In this document: positions 6,801-13,575 of the stretch, piece after piece
How the letters are laid out: every line of letters begins with the position of its first letter
Position numbering within the stretch: the first letter of the stretch is position 1
NCBI GenBank assembly: GCA_021846005.1
Contig: JAJZIZ010000003.1
Coordinates: 1-25,350, forward strand
Reading direction: 5' to 3'
DNA: 25,350 nucleotides
From: Microcaldota archaeon
GTDB lineage: Archaea; Micrarchaeota; Micrarchaeia; Micrarchaeales; CABMGC01
Position numbers and translations under genes: made by a program
Notes under the pieces: model-generated
Told to the model about the DNA's origin: nothing
Databases searched by the model: none
The model's input: the letters and a program-made list of their open reading frames with translations, nothing else

Positions 6801-7129
6801 CCGATAATAGAAGGGTTAGCGTAGTCTTTGCGGATGAAAAACTTCAGAAGGCTTATTTCAAGGTTAGAGGGGAAAATCCAACGCTGTACAAGTTCCTTGA
6901 TAGAGCCACTGATGACTTGAAAGCTAATCCAGAGTGCGGTATAGAGATACCCAAACGGCTTATACCCAAAATCTACAAACAGAGGTACGGGATAAACAAC
7001 CTTTGGAAATACAACTTGCCAAATGCTTGGAGGCTTGTTTATTCTATAAGTGGCAATGAAGTGGAGATAATAGCTATACTGCTTGAATGGTTCCCACATA
7101 AGGAATACGAAAGACGTTTTAAGTATTGA
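6746..7129 (+). CDS. RelE-family toxin-like protein
   Basis: Type II toxin homologue. The conserved part begins at VEITDNRRVSVVFADEKL and continues through FLDRATDDLK, GIEIPKRLIPK, LWKYNLPNAWRLVYS and EIIAILLEWFPHKEYERRF, the RelE/ParE-type fold with the basic C-terminus expected of an mRNA interferase. The start is unsettled: the nearest in-frame ATG (6746) adds about 25 residues and overlaps the antitoxin by 55 nt, while the conserved region begins close to the antitoxin stop (6798-6800), where only non-standard codons such as ATT or GTT are in frame. Coordinates use the ATG. With the preceding gene it forms a toxin-antitoxin pair beside tRNA-Glu. Confidence 0.75.
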   Translation: MESRVGKEVQQQQIGVEITDNRRVSVVFADEKLQKAYFKVRGENPTLYKFLDRATDDLKANPECGIEIPKRLIPKIYKQRYGINNLWKYNLPNAWRLVYSISGNEVEIIAILLEWFPHKEYERRFKY

Positions 7130-7233
7130 TAGGTTACCTGATGTTTATTGAACTTTCTAGCTTTTGAACTTCGTCTTGAACAGTGGAATAGTTTTATTGG
7201 ATTTGAACCAGCTTTGTCGTCGTAATTTTTGTT

Positions 7234-7308
7234 TGCTCCCATCGGGATTTGAACCCGAGTTGCGGGGTTGAAAGCCCCACGTCCTTGGCCGAGCTAGACG
7301 ATAGGAGC
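7234..7308 (-). tRNA. tRNA-Glu (anticodon TTC)
   Basis: Read on the minus strand, the acceptor arm GCTCCTA pairs with TGGGAGC, followed by discriminator A; no CCA is encoded. The anticodon loop is CTTTCAA on a G/C-rich stem, giving anticodon TTC. The T arm has GGGTTCAAATCCC, and the D arm includes TAGCTCGGCCAA. There is no intron. A TTTATATC box on the minus strand (7339-7346) lies about 35 nt upstream. The gene borders the toxin-antitoxin island, but I found no second copy of its 3' end that would mark an integration site. Confidence 0.96.
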
Positions 7309-7433
7309 ATCTTCTATAGCAGATAGATTTGCCTGGAAGATATAAATAGGCGTTAAAGCCGTTTCTTCCAGGGCAGACTTGCTTACTATTGAAGTATGCT
7401 GGCAACAATGTGCCTATATAAAATTGCCAAAAT

Positions 7434-7476
7434 GATATAAATACATAGCAGTACCCATAGCTATTGTTGTGAGGTG
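7434..7476 (+). promoter_or_regulatory. tmk promoter and ribosome-binding site
   Basis: The box A GATATAAATA (7434-7443) predicts transcription starting near 7465. The leader then holds GAGGTG (7471-7476), complementary to the archaeal 16S rRNA 3' end. Five bases after GGTG is the CTG at 7482, which I take as the tmk start codon. Confidence 0.6.
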
Positions 7477-7481
7477 TCTTT

Positions 7482-8105
7482 CTGGAAGGAGTTATCATCT
7501 GCATAGAGGGTATAGACGGCTCGGGAAAAAGCACCCAGGCCGAAATGCTTGCCAAGAGGCTCAAGGATCTTAAGACCAAAACAGTGGTTTACAATTACCC
7601 TGACTATTCCTCAAGATACGGCAAGATAATAAAGGATTATCTTTACGGAAAGATTGAAATGGAGAATGATGAGCTGTTCTTCCTGCAGATGCTTGACAAG
7701 CAGAAAGACAGGACAAAGATAAAAAATGAGCTCATGGAAGGAGACACCATAATAATGAACAGGTATCTGCATTCTCAACTGGCATACCAGTGCGCTTCTG
7801 GCTTTGATTACGAGAGCGCCAAGAAGATCATTAATTTGTCCAAGATGCCGGTGCCTGACATAGTGGTCTACATGGATATTGATACGGAAACTGCGCTTAA
7901 GAGAAAGAAAATACAGAAATCTGGAGATCTTGACAGGAACGAGAAGTCGGAAGATTATCTGCAAAAGGTAAAGGGCATGTATAAAAAGCTCGAAGCCGAG
8001 AAATTCGGCTGCAAAAACTGGATAAGCATAAACGGGAACAGGGATTATCCGACAATACATGAAGAAATATATATGGAAGTTTGCAGGATACTTAAAACAT
8101 GGTGA
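7482..8105 (+). CDS. tmk: Thymidylate kinase
   Basis: Phosphorylates dTMP to dTDP. The P-loop EGIDGSGKSTQ (residues 9-19), the NRYLHSQLAYQ segment (DRY-type, base recognition) and the DIDTETALKRK lid region match Tmk, and 207 aa is normal for the family. The start is unusual. The first ATG in frame (7545) lies after the P-loop and would destroy the enzyme, and a TGA at 7470-7472 closes the frame upstream. Between them no ATG, GTG or TTG is in frame. The best candidate is CTG at 7482, five bases after GGTG (7473-7476), giving MEGVIICIEG. Its last codons overlap the ribosome-binding site of the dCMP deaminase gene. It stands opposite dcd and thyX in a dTTP locus. Confidence 0.88.
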   Translation: MEGVIICIEGIDGSGKSTQAEMLAKRLKDLKTKTVVYNYPDYSSRYGKIIKDYLYGKIEMENDELFFLQMLDKQKDRTKIKNELMEGDTIIMNRYLHSQLAYQCASGFDYESAKKIINLSKMPVPDIVVYMDIDTETALKRKKIQKSGDLDRNEKSEDYLQKVKGMYKKLEAEKFGCKNWISINGNRDYPTIHEEIYMEVCRILKTW

Positions 8106-8112
8106 TTATACG
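8101..8112 (+). promoter_or_regulatory. Ribosome-binding site and ACG start of the dCMP deaminase gene
   Basis: GGTG (8101-8104) overlaps the tmk TGA stop (8103-8105). After the spacer ATTAT comes ACG (8110-8112), in frame with the deaminase. The spacing is identical to that before the tmk, L41e, SSB and PRC-barrel starts. The overlap suggests that translation is coupled to tmk. Confidence 0.5.
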
Positions 8113-8559
8113 GCAGATAACAGACCCACTATAGATGAAGTAATGGTAGATATCTCAAAAATGATGGCAAAGAGGAGCTCGTGCCCGAAAAGGCAGGTAG
8201 GAGTGGTAATTACAAAAGGAGGCAGAGTCATAAGCAGCGGCTACGTAGGCGCTCCTGCAGGAATGCCGCACTGCATTGACGAAGGCGTCGGATGCCTCCT
8301 TGATGCCGATCATAAATGCATAAGAACAGTACACGCAGAGCAGAATGCGATCGCAGTGGCTGCAAAGAACGGAATCTCCACTGAAGGCGGAACGCTTTAT
8401 TCAACTGTGCAGCCTTGCTTCCTATGCGCAAAGAGCATTGTTGCGGCAGGAATCAGAAGGGTTGTTTTTGTTGAGGAATACAGAAAGGAAAATCCAGGTT
8501 CGATTGATCTCTTTTCAAATGCAGGAGTTGAAGTCCTTCACTGGAATGCAACCAAATAG
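8110..8559 (+). CDS. dCMP deaminase (zinc-dependent)
   Basis: Converts dCMP to dUMP, feeding ThyX. The zinc and proton-transfer motif HAEQNAI (H75, E77) and PCFLC (C103, C106) are intact, as are KRSSCPKRQVG near the N-terminus and GYVGAPAGMPHC, hallmarks of the dCMP deaminase branch. The fold normally begins a few residues before RPTIDE. The only ATG far enough upstream (8059) would add 17 residues that overlap the conserved tmk C-terminus in another frame. ACG at 8110, five bases after GGTG, yields MADNRPTIDE and a 149-aa enzyme, so I prefer it. If ACG is not used, the 166-aa form from 8059 is the fallback. It converges on dcd with a 21-nt gap. Confidence 0.9.
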   Translation, partial: TADNRPTIDEVMVDISKMMAKRSSCPKRQVGVVITKGGRVISSGYVGAPAGMPHCIDEGVGCLLDADHKCIRTVHAEQNAIAVAAKNGISTEGGTLYSTVQPCFLCAKSIVAAGIRRVVFVEEYRKENPGSIDLFSNAGVEVLHWNATK

Positions 8560-8580
8560 CCGAATTGCCGGATAATTGCA

Positions 8581-9156
8581 TCATATTTGTTTCTCAAGTC
8601 CTCCGGTTGACACGCGGCCGCCTTTCCACTGGCCTTCATAGGCGCGGCTGATCTCGCCTGCAACCTGCATGAAGACTATGTTGGCGAATCTTGCACCAAG
8701 TTCCAGCTTGAACTGTCTTCCTCCCAGATTTGCCAGCGCAAAAGTCAGTTCTCCGCTATATCCCGGATCGGTTTTTGTCGCCATCAGGTAAATGCCGCAT
8801 CGCTGCAGGGTGCTGCGGGGATAAACATGCAATGAGAGATACATGGGTTTCTCTCCTTCCTCGACAGTTACCTTCTCCCCTGGAAGATTGAATTTCTCCA
8901 TGGTCTTGACCAGAAGATAATCTCCGGGTTTTATCAGTATCTCCTTGTCTCCTTTATCTATGTCGGCTATCTTTTCGGTATCGGAGCTCTTGCGGTCTAC
9001 CACGCCGAGGAATCCTTCGCCTATGAGGCGGTAGGCCTTTCCTGCGCGTATGTCTATGCCCACTCCTTCAGGATTGTTCAGCTCGCGCTCGTCCATGTTT
9101 TCGACAAGATTATACTTTTTATTCAGCTCGAGCACCTTCAGGGTAGAAATTATCAT
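8581..9156 (-). CDS. dcd: dCTP deaminase (Dcd/dUTPase family)
   Basis: Trimeric Dcd/Dut-fold enzyme of 191 aa that deaminates dCTP; some archaeal homologues also cleave the dUTP formed, giving dUMP directly. Visible motifs: GVGIDIRAG near residue 34, YPRSTLQRCGI (the PRS motif), TDPGYSGELTFAL (active-site Glu region), and the C-terminal EGQWKGGRVSTGG nucleotide-binding tail. Whether it is mono- or bifunctional cannot be read reliably. The ATG overlaps the thyX stop (ATGA), and a GGTG lies seven bases before it inside the thyX 3' end, so the two genes are translationally coupled. Confidence 0.92.
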   Translation of the reverse strand: MIISTLKVLELNKKYNLVENMDERELNNPEGVGIDIRAGKAYRLIGEGFLGVVDRKSSDTEKIADIDKGDKEILIKPGDYLLVKTMEKFNLPGEKVTVEEGEKPMYLSLHVYPRSTLQRCGIYLMATKTDPGYSGELTFALANLGGRQFKLELGARFANIVFMQVAGEISRAYEGQWKGGRVSTGGLEKQI

Positions 9157-10772
9157 TGTGTTGCACCTGTTTTCTTGTCAAGCTCTTCCAGCTTCCTGTC
9201 GATGCGCTTCTCGCTCTCTATCCTCGGCAATGCATACTCGTTCATGTCGACCTGCATGTATTCTGCAAGAGCTGGATGCTTTTCAAGTATAAGGTTCCGG
9301 ATCCTCTGCGCTGCTTTCCTGTAATCTGGATGGCCCTGTTTCGAAGACCGGAGCTCAGTGACGTGGAACGCTTCCCTGAGGTTCATCTTCATGTACCATT
9401 TCATCTTGAAGCCTCTTGGCACAATGTACTGCGCCGCGGTGGGCAGATCCGCATGAATGGTAGTGTACGCCTCCCTGGCTTTGTTCATGACTTCCTGGAA
9501 CTCCTTTTCGAGTCCTATCTCTGCCAGTTCAGGAGGAGTGTCAAAACCCAGGTTTGTGGTGAGCGCCTGCTTCTCCTGACTTAGCTGCCTGTGCCTGTGG
9601 AGATCCCTGAAAATACCATAGTTGGCGCACAGCTCAAATGTGTAATAAGTGTTTTCAAGGGCACGGCCAGGTTTGTCCCTCCTGTTCCTCCTTTTTGAAA
9701 GGTAATCGGAGGCCAGTTTCTTTTTCTCTTCGTTGGACATCCTGCTTATCTTTGAAATGAGATCGTCTAAAGAGCTGTGTGAATAAGGATATATCATTGC
9801 TGCGAGTATCTTGTTCTCGCCTTCTGGATCGTAGTCAACCAAGCGGATGGATTCGTTGCCGGAACTGCCTGCTCCAGCGTGCGGCTGCCTGTAGCTTTCC
9901 ATGCCTTCCCTTAAGCCCATTATATATTCGGAAGGCTTGGAACGCTTGACGAAAGCAGGTATTACCTTTGCAAGTTCCTCGTGTATCTCTTCGGCAAGCA
10001 GCTGTGCCTCGGTAAGATTGCTTGAATGAAGCTTTGTCAGAAGATATTCGAATGCCCTGCCGTTTCCATATAAGCCTACATTTGTCAGCCTGCCTGCAGG
10101 AAGGAGATTTTTAAGTATGTCACATGCCTTGGCCCTTGTTGCGCTTTCATATGCACGGTCTGTTGCGGTAGGATCTTTCGGAGTTACTGACTTTACATGA
10201 GCCTGAACTATGGGAAGCCATTTCGAATATGATGAAAATAAAAGTTCCATTGTCTCTTCGTAGAGCTGGCTGTGCCTCGATGATAGGATGGCCTTGCTCC
10301 TGTACCACAGATATTTGCCGTCTACTTTCTTGTCGAATAGTATGTATCTGGCAGACTTTTCCAATGGAGATATGCCAATCCTTGAATCGGTGAGCATGTC
10401 TGCCGCAAGGCTTGAGATGTTCTCGCATGCGAGATGGACGCCTGCAAGCTCTGCAACAGAGTCATCGCCATACCCTACAAGCACCCTTTGGTAGAAATCC
10501 TCTGCTTTGTTTATTGCAAGAGAGGCATTAGCATGATTTATTGGAGAGCCTGCGCCTATCACATCGGCTATCTCCTTGTTGGTTATAAATTCATCAAGAA
10601 GAAGCCTCCTTGCTCCTTTGTCGGATCTGCTGTATCTTGAAAATAGGGTTCCTTTTATTACTTCAGGCAGATTCGTAAGCACGAATGTGTTCTTCTCAAG
10701 ACTTGAAAAGTAAGGCCTGATTATCTCCTTTTCTTTCTCGCTTAGATTTTCTTTAAAAATAGGCTCTTCCAC
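9153..10772 (-). CDS. thyX: Tandem (two-copy) ThyX-type flavin-dependent thymidylate synthase
   Basis: 539 aa from the GTG at 10772, more than twice a normal ThyX (about 220-250 aa). Two ThyX-like halves are visible. Copy 1 has GDDSVAEL, then S135...EKSARY (138-143), then a C-terminal LPAGRLTNV...GNGRAFEYLL segment. Copy 2 has FRDLHRHRQLS (RHR at 393-395) and LREAFHVTELR. The signature RHRxxS...ESxRY is split between them: copy 1 keeps the end, copy 2 the start. Expected reaction: dUMP plus methylene-tetrahydrofolate (or another C1 donor) to dTMP, with FAD. The ATG at 10805 (550 aa) is possible, but TTATAA at 10805-10810 looks like the TATA box and MEEPIFKENL is a natural N-terminus. Operon with dcd. 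Confidence 0.82.
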   Translation of the reverse strand: MEEPIFKENLSEKEKEIIRPYFSSLEKNTFVLTNLPEVIKGTLFSRYSRSDKGARRLLLDEFITNKEIADVIGAGSPINHANASLAINKAEDFYQRVLVGYGDDSVAELAGVHLACENISSLAADMLTDSRIGISPLEKSARYILFDKKVDGKYLWYRSKAILSSRHSQLYEETMELLFSSYSKWLPIVQAHVKSVTPKDPTATDRAYESATRAKACDILKNLLPAGRLTNVGLYGNGRAFEYLLTKLHSSNLTEAQLLAEEIHEELAKVIPAFVKRSKPSEYIMGLREGMESYRQPHAGAGSSGNESIRLVDYDPEGENKILAAMIYPYSHSSLDDLISKISRMSNEEKKKLASDYLSKRRNRRDKPGRALENTYYTFELCANYGIFRDLHRHRQLSQEKQALTTNLGFDTPPELAEIGLEKEFQEVMNKAREAYTTIHADLPTAAQYIVPRGFKMKWYMKMNLREAFHVTELRSSKQGHPDYRKAAQRIRNLILEKHPALAEYMQVDMNEYALPRIESEKRIDRKLEELDKKTGATQ

Positions 10773-10827
10773 GATAGCACAAGATTGCTTTGGCAGTAAA
10801 AGCATTATAAGCTATCTGTGGAAGAGC
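10763..10827. repeat. 16-bp inverted repeat around the thyX promoter and start
   Basis: The left arm, GCTCTTCCAC-GATAGC (10763-10778), is complementary to the right arm GCTATC (10811-10816), one extra T (10817), then GTGGAAGAGC (10818-10827). The 32-bp spacer contains a second hairpin, TGCTTT/AAAGCA (10786-10804), and the TATA element. The left arm contains the GTG start codon of thyX on the minus strand. As RNA read from an upstream promoter the structure would bury that start codon; as DNA it could be an operator. Confidence 0.7.
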
Positions 10828-10841
10828 ATGCAGATTATTAC

Positions 10842-11123
10842 TCATCTGGATAGATCGTTTATTTCTTCCCTTGATGCTGTTTCTTCCTTCAGTCCCGAAG
10901 GTGATGAAACAAGAACAACATCGCCGACATTCTTGACGCTCTTGTATAGAATGCTCTTCTTTTTCAGAAGTGACGGGGCATCACCCTTTATTCCCTTCCA
11001 GGGGGTCATGAGTAGCCTGCTTATCTCTCCCTTTTCGAGATCTATTACGACATCCTGCACGTCGCCAAGGTATTGACCTGAATCGCTATATACATCCATC
11101 CGGTATATCTCTGATATCTTCAT
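10842..11123 (-). CDS. PRC-barrel domain protein
   Basis: A 93-aa single-domain protein. MKISEIYRMDVYSDSGQYLGDVQDVVIDLEKGEISRLLM is a typical PRC-barrel beginning ("yD..G..lG.v.dv.id...g.i..l"). Free-standing archaeal PRC-barrel proteins are small beta-barrels with poorly defined roles, some linked to cell division or RNA metabolism. The start is well supported: GGTG (11132-11129 on the minus strand), five A residues, then ATG. It lies 69 nt upstream of the thyX GTG on the same strand, with the inverted repeat between them. Confidence 0.85.
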   Translation of the reverse strand: MKISEIYRMDVYSDSGQYLGDVQDVVIDLEKGEISRLLMTPWKGIKGDAPSLLKKKSILYKSVKNVGDVVLVSSPSGLKEETASREEINDLSR

Positions 11124-11296
11124 TTTTTCACCAGTTCGCCTAAATCTATATAGGAAGGAGGTATTAAAAACTTTTCCGGCAGACGGTATTTAGAGGACGT
11201 CTCAGTTATCCCAGATATAGTACACGGATTTTTTATTCAGAGCTGCGGCTGATGGTCCGCTAAGCATCTATAAATGTTGAATAATCAATATCTGAC

Positions 11297-12403
11297 ATGG
11301 CTGATCTTGAAAAGACCCTTAATGAGCTTAGGGAGGAATATTCCAAGACAAAGCACAACAAAGCCACAAACAAGCATCTGGGAATACTGAGGAAGAAAAT
11401 AGCCAACATAAGAAAGGAGATGGCAAGCAGCAAGAAGGGAAAGGGCATTGGCTTTGCCGTGAGGAAAACAGGAGACGCGACTGCAGTGCTCGTAGGATTC
11501 CCGAATGCGGGAAAGTCGTCGCTTCTTGGAGCCGTAACCAACGCAGAGTCAAGAGTGGCAGCATATGCATTCACCACGCTTGAAGTCATACCCGGAATCA
11601 TGCAGCATATGGGCGCCAATATACAGATACTTGACGTTCCCGGGCTTATAGAAGGCGCCGGAGAAGGGAAAGGCAGCGGCGCAAAGATAGCCAGCGTGAT
11701 AAGGGTTTCAGATCTTCTCCTTATAATGCTCGACATAACCAAGCCCGAAGGACTTTACATGCTTCTTGACGAGCTTTATGAACTTGACATAAGGGTCAAC
11801 AAGGCCAGGCCCAGGATAAATGTGGAAAGGCACATTACGGGAGGCTTGGAAATAGAAAGCCTTGGACATAAAGTACCAGGAAAAAAAGATGTGCAGGAGG
11901 TGCTGAACAGCTATGGCATATATAACGGAAAGGTAATCTTCCACCAGGATTCAGGAATAGACGACCTTATGGAAATAATGGACAGCAGCATAGTCAACAT
12001 AAGGGCCTTGATTATACTTAACAAGATAGACAGCGTATCGCAGCATTTCACTAGCGCAGTGAGCAAGGAAATAGAGGAGAAGACAGGAATAAAGACGATA
12101 GCAATAAGCGCTGCGCAGAAGACCAATCTGGAAGGGCTCAAGACCAGAATATTCCAGGAGCTTGGCCTCCTGAGGATATACCTGAAACCAAAGGATGGCA
12201 TGGCAGACATGGAAAAGCCCATGATACTCAGGAGCGGATCGACGATTATGGATCTTGCCAGGAAACTGCACTCGAAGACCGCGAAAGACCTTAGGTATGC
12301 TTATATAAATGGAAAAAGCGCAAAGTTCCCTAACCAGAGACAAGGCAGGGAGCATGTGTTGCTGGACGGAGACATGGTGACACTGATCTACGACAAGGTA
12401 TGA
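11297..12403 (+). CDS. DRG/Obg-family GTPase with TGS domain
   Basis: GTP-binding protein of 368 aa. An N-terminal basic helical region (1-55) precedes the G domain: G1 GFPNAGKSS (67-75), G2/G3 FTTLEVIPG and DVPGLIEGA, G4 NKID, G5 SAA. The C-terminus (LRSGSTIMDLARKLHSK...DMVTLIYDKV) is a TGS domain. This is the archaeal/eukaryotic DRG layout, associated with translation and ribosomes. TCTATAAATG near 11268-11277 is about 25 nt from the ATG, implying a leaderless mRNA. The next genes encode two RNase P proteins and are spaced 4 and 10 nt apart, so this is an RNA-centred operon. Confidence 0.93.
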   Translation: MADLEKTLNELREEYSKTKHNKATNKHLGILRKKIANIRKEMASSKKGKGIGFAVRKTGDATAVLVGFPNAGKSSLLGAVTNAESRVAAYAFTTLEVIPGIMQHMGANIQILDVPGLIEGAGEGKGSGAKIASVIRVSDLLLIMLDITKPEGLYMLLDELYELDIRVNKARPRINVERHITGGLEIESLGHKVPGKKDVQEVLNSYGIYNGKVIFHQDSGIDDLMEIMDSSIVNIRALIILNKIDSVSQHFTSAVSKEIEEKTGIKTIAISAAQKTNLEGLKTRIFQELGLLRIYLKPKDGMADMEKPMILRSGSTIMDLARKLHSKTAKDLRYAYINGKSAKFPNQRQGREHVLLDGDMVTLIYDKV

Positions 12404-12407
12404 TGAA

Positions 12408-12893
12408 ATGAGAGGATTTGATGTTACTGAAATGGATTCGGTAGATGAAAAACTTGCAGCTGCGCTGGGCTACAAGAAGATGTATTCGAAGAAAGAGCTT
12501 CAGATAACCGGAAGCATCGATTGCAATGAACGATGCATATTCATCGGAAATGAGCCTGGAGTGCTTGGCAAGGCACTTAGAAAGAACAACGTAGAAGGCA
12601 TAATCATATCAGACAATGAGCTAATCAGGCAGACTGTTGAAGAATGCAGGGAGCATGAGAAAATTCTTTTTATAAGTACGGCAGGGCTTATCCTGCAGGA
12701 GCAGAGGCAGCGGCTCAGGAATATATACAGAACCAGATTTCTCATGGGTTTCGCAATGAGGGAACGAACAAAGATAGCACTCATATCAGCAGCAAAAAGC
12801 GAAGCCGAGTTGCTTTCCGCGGGGCAGATGGTTGCGCTTGCAAAATTCCTTGGAGCGACGAGAATCGCGCGGCCGGAATGGTCTCTTCAATAG
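12408..12893 (+). CDS. rnp3: RNase P protein component 3 (Rpp30-like), short form
   Basis: A 161-aa protein that I assign to Rpp30 by pattern and neighbourhood. The second half of a TIM-barrel-like fold is visible: VEGIIISDNELIR, then KILFISTAGLILQEQRQRLRNIYRTRFLMGF, KIALISAAKSEAELLSAGQMVALAKFLGAT, which parallels the archaeal Rpp30 ending (Ser-Ala after a strand, then a helix ending in LG). Typical homologues have about 210-230 aa, so the N-terminal barrel strands look reduced. It starts 4 nt after the GTPase stop and is followed by Pop5, its partner in archaeal RNase P, which strengthens the call. Confidence 0.72.
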   Translation: MRGFDVTEMDSVDEKLAAALGYKKMYSKKELQITGSIDCNERCIFIGNEPGVLGKALRKNNVEGIIISDNELIRQTVEECREHEKILFISTAGLILQEQRQRLRNIYRTRFLMGFAMRERTKIALISAAKSEAELLSAGQMVALAKFLGATRIARPEWSLQ

Positions 12894-12903
12894 GCATGAT
12901 CGC

Positions 12904-13224
12904 TTGATACTTAAACGAAAATACAGATATATACTGGTTCGCTCCTCGGGCGACCTTGACGCAGGAATGCGTGAAAGAGAGATACTTTCAGAAGTAATGA
13001 AGGTTATTGGAGAGCTTGAATATTCACAGGCGAATCCCAAGATAGCCTCCCAGTATACTCCGAGGTTGTTCACAATAAAGGTAAACAGAGGATACGAGGA
13101 GAACATGGTCCTGGCGCTTGCTTTCGTGAGGCAGATAGATGGGAAAAAAATATCGTTGTGTTCGCTGAAAACATCTGGGACCATAAAAAGCCTGATGCTT
13201 TATTCCAGAAAACTTTCAGCCTAG
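12904..13224 (+). CDS. rnp2: RNase P protein component 2 (Pop5)
   Basis: Pop5 forms a heterodimer or tetramer with Rpp30 and supports the catalytic domain of RNase P RNA. KYRYILVRSSGDLDAGMREREILSEVMKVIGEL is the first strand and helix of the family; LFTIKVNRGYEENMVLALAFVRQIDGKKISL and SGTIKSLM match the later RNP-like strands. I choose the TTG at 12904, giving 106 aa, close to the family size; an upstream TTG at 12832 would overlap rnp3 by 62 nt with an unconserved extension. No strong ribosome-binding site precedes it beyond a TGATC element. Its TAG stop shares the tetranucleotide CTAG with the stop of the opposing rhodanese gene. Confidence 0.82.
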   Translation: MILKRKYRYILVRSSGDLDAGMREREILSEVMKVIGELEYSQANPKIASQYTPRLFTIKVNRGYEENMVLALAFVRQIDGKKISLCSLKTSGTIKSLMLYSRKLSA

Positions 13225-13541
13225 AAGATCTCGCCTACCAACGATGTGACTCCTCCTTTCATGCTGATAGACTCGATTCCGAATTTGTCCTTTAACAAAG
13301 TTGCCAGGTATCTGGAGGAATTGCCATGGTAACAAACGAAGACGTGATCTGTGAATTTTTCGGCTTCTTTCTTGTCAGCATAGGCAAGCACATTGGGTTC
13401 GGCCTTAATCAACTGGCTTTCATTCAATCCGGTAAGTTCACGTATGTACTCGATAGGCTCCTTGCCGATCCACACCAGTTTCGTGTGCTTTTCCTTGGCG
13501 AATTTTAACGCTTCTTCAAAATTCAATTCCGATATTGCCAT
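13221..13541 (-). CDS. Rhodanese-like domain protein
   Basis: Single-domain rhodanese homologue of 106 aa. The active-site loop is CYHGNSSR with the catalytic Cys at about residue 70, followed by the helix YLATLLKDKFGI and the strand/turn SISMKGGVTSL. Such proteins transfer sulfane sulfur or act as related phosphatase-like folds; no partner gene nearby identifies the acceptor. The ATG follows GGTA with a 5-nt spacer (GGTAATATCATG on the minus strand), a weak version of the window's ribosome-binding-site rule. It converges on rnp2 with a 4-nt overlap. Confidence 0.85.
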   Translation of the reverse strand: MAISELNFEEALKFAKEKHTKLVWIGKEPIEYIRELTGLNESQLIKAEPNVLAYADKKEAEKFTDHVFVCYHGNSSRYLATLLKDKFGIESISMKGGVTSLVGEIF

Positions 13542-13575
13542 GATATTACCAAATTTTGGCTAGAACCCCAGATCT

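Noticed and set aside
7039..7242. Possible 67-aa protein between the toxin gene and tRNA-Glu, minus strand
   Set aside because: It overlaps the conserved toxin C-terminus, enters the tRNA gene, and has no promoter or recognisable pattern.
7234..7308. tRNA-Glu as an integration site with a duplicated 3' end
   Set aside because: I could not find a second copy of the tRNA 3' sequence near the other edge of the island, and no integrase gene is present.
7469..7471. GTG as start codon for tmk
   Set aside because: It is not in the tmk frame; the reading frame from it does not encode the P-loop.
9153..10805. ThyX starting at ATG 10805
   Set aside because: The ATG overlaps the likely TATA element and the first 11 residues are atypical; GTG 10772 gives a natural N-terminus. 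Kept as an alternative in the gene entry.
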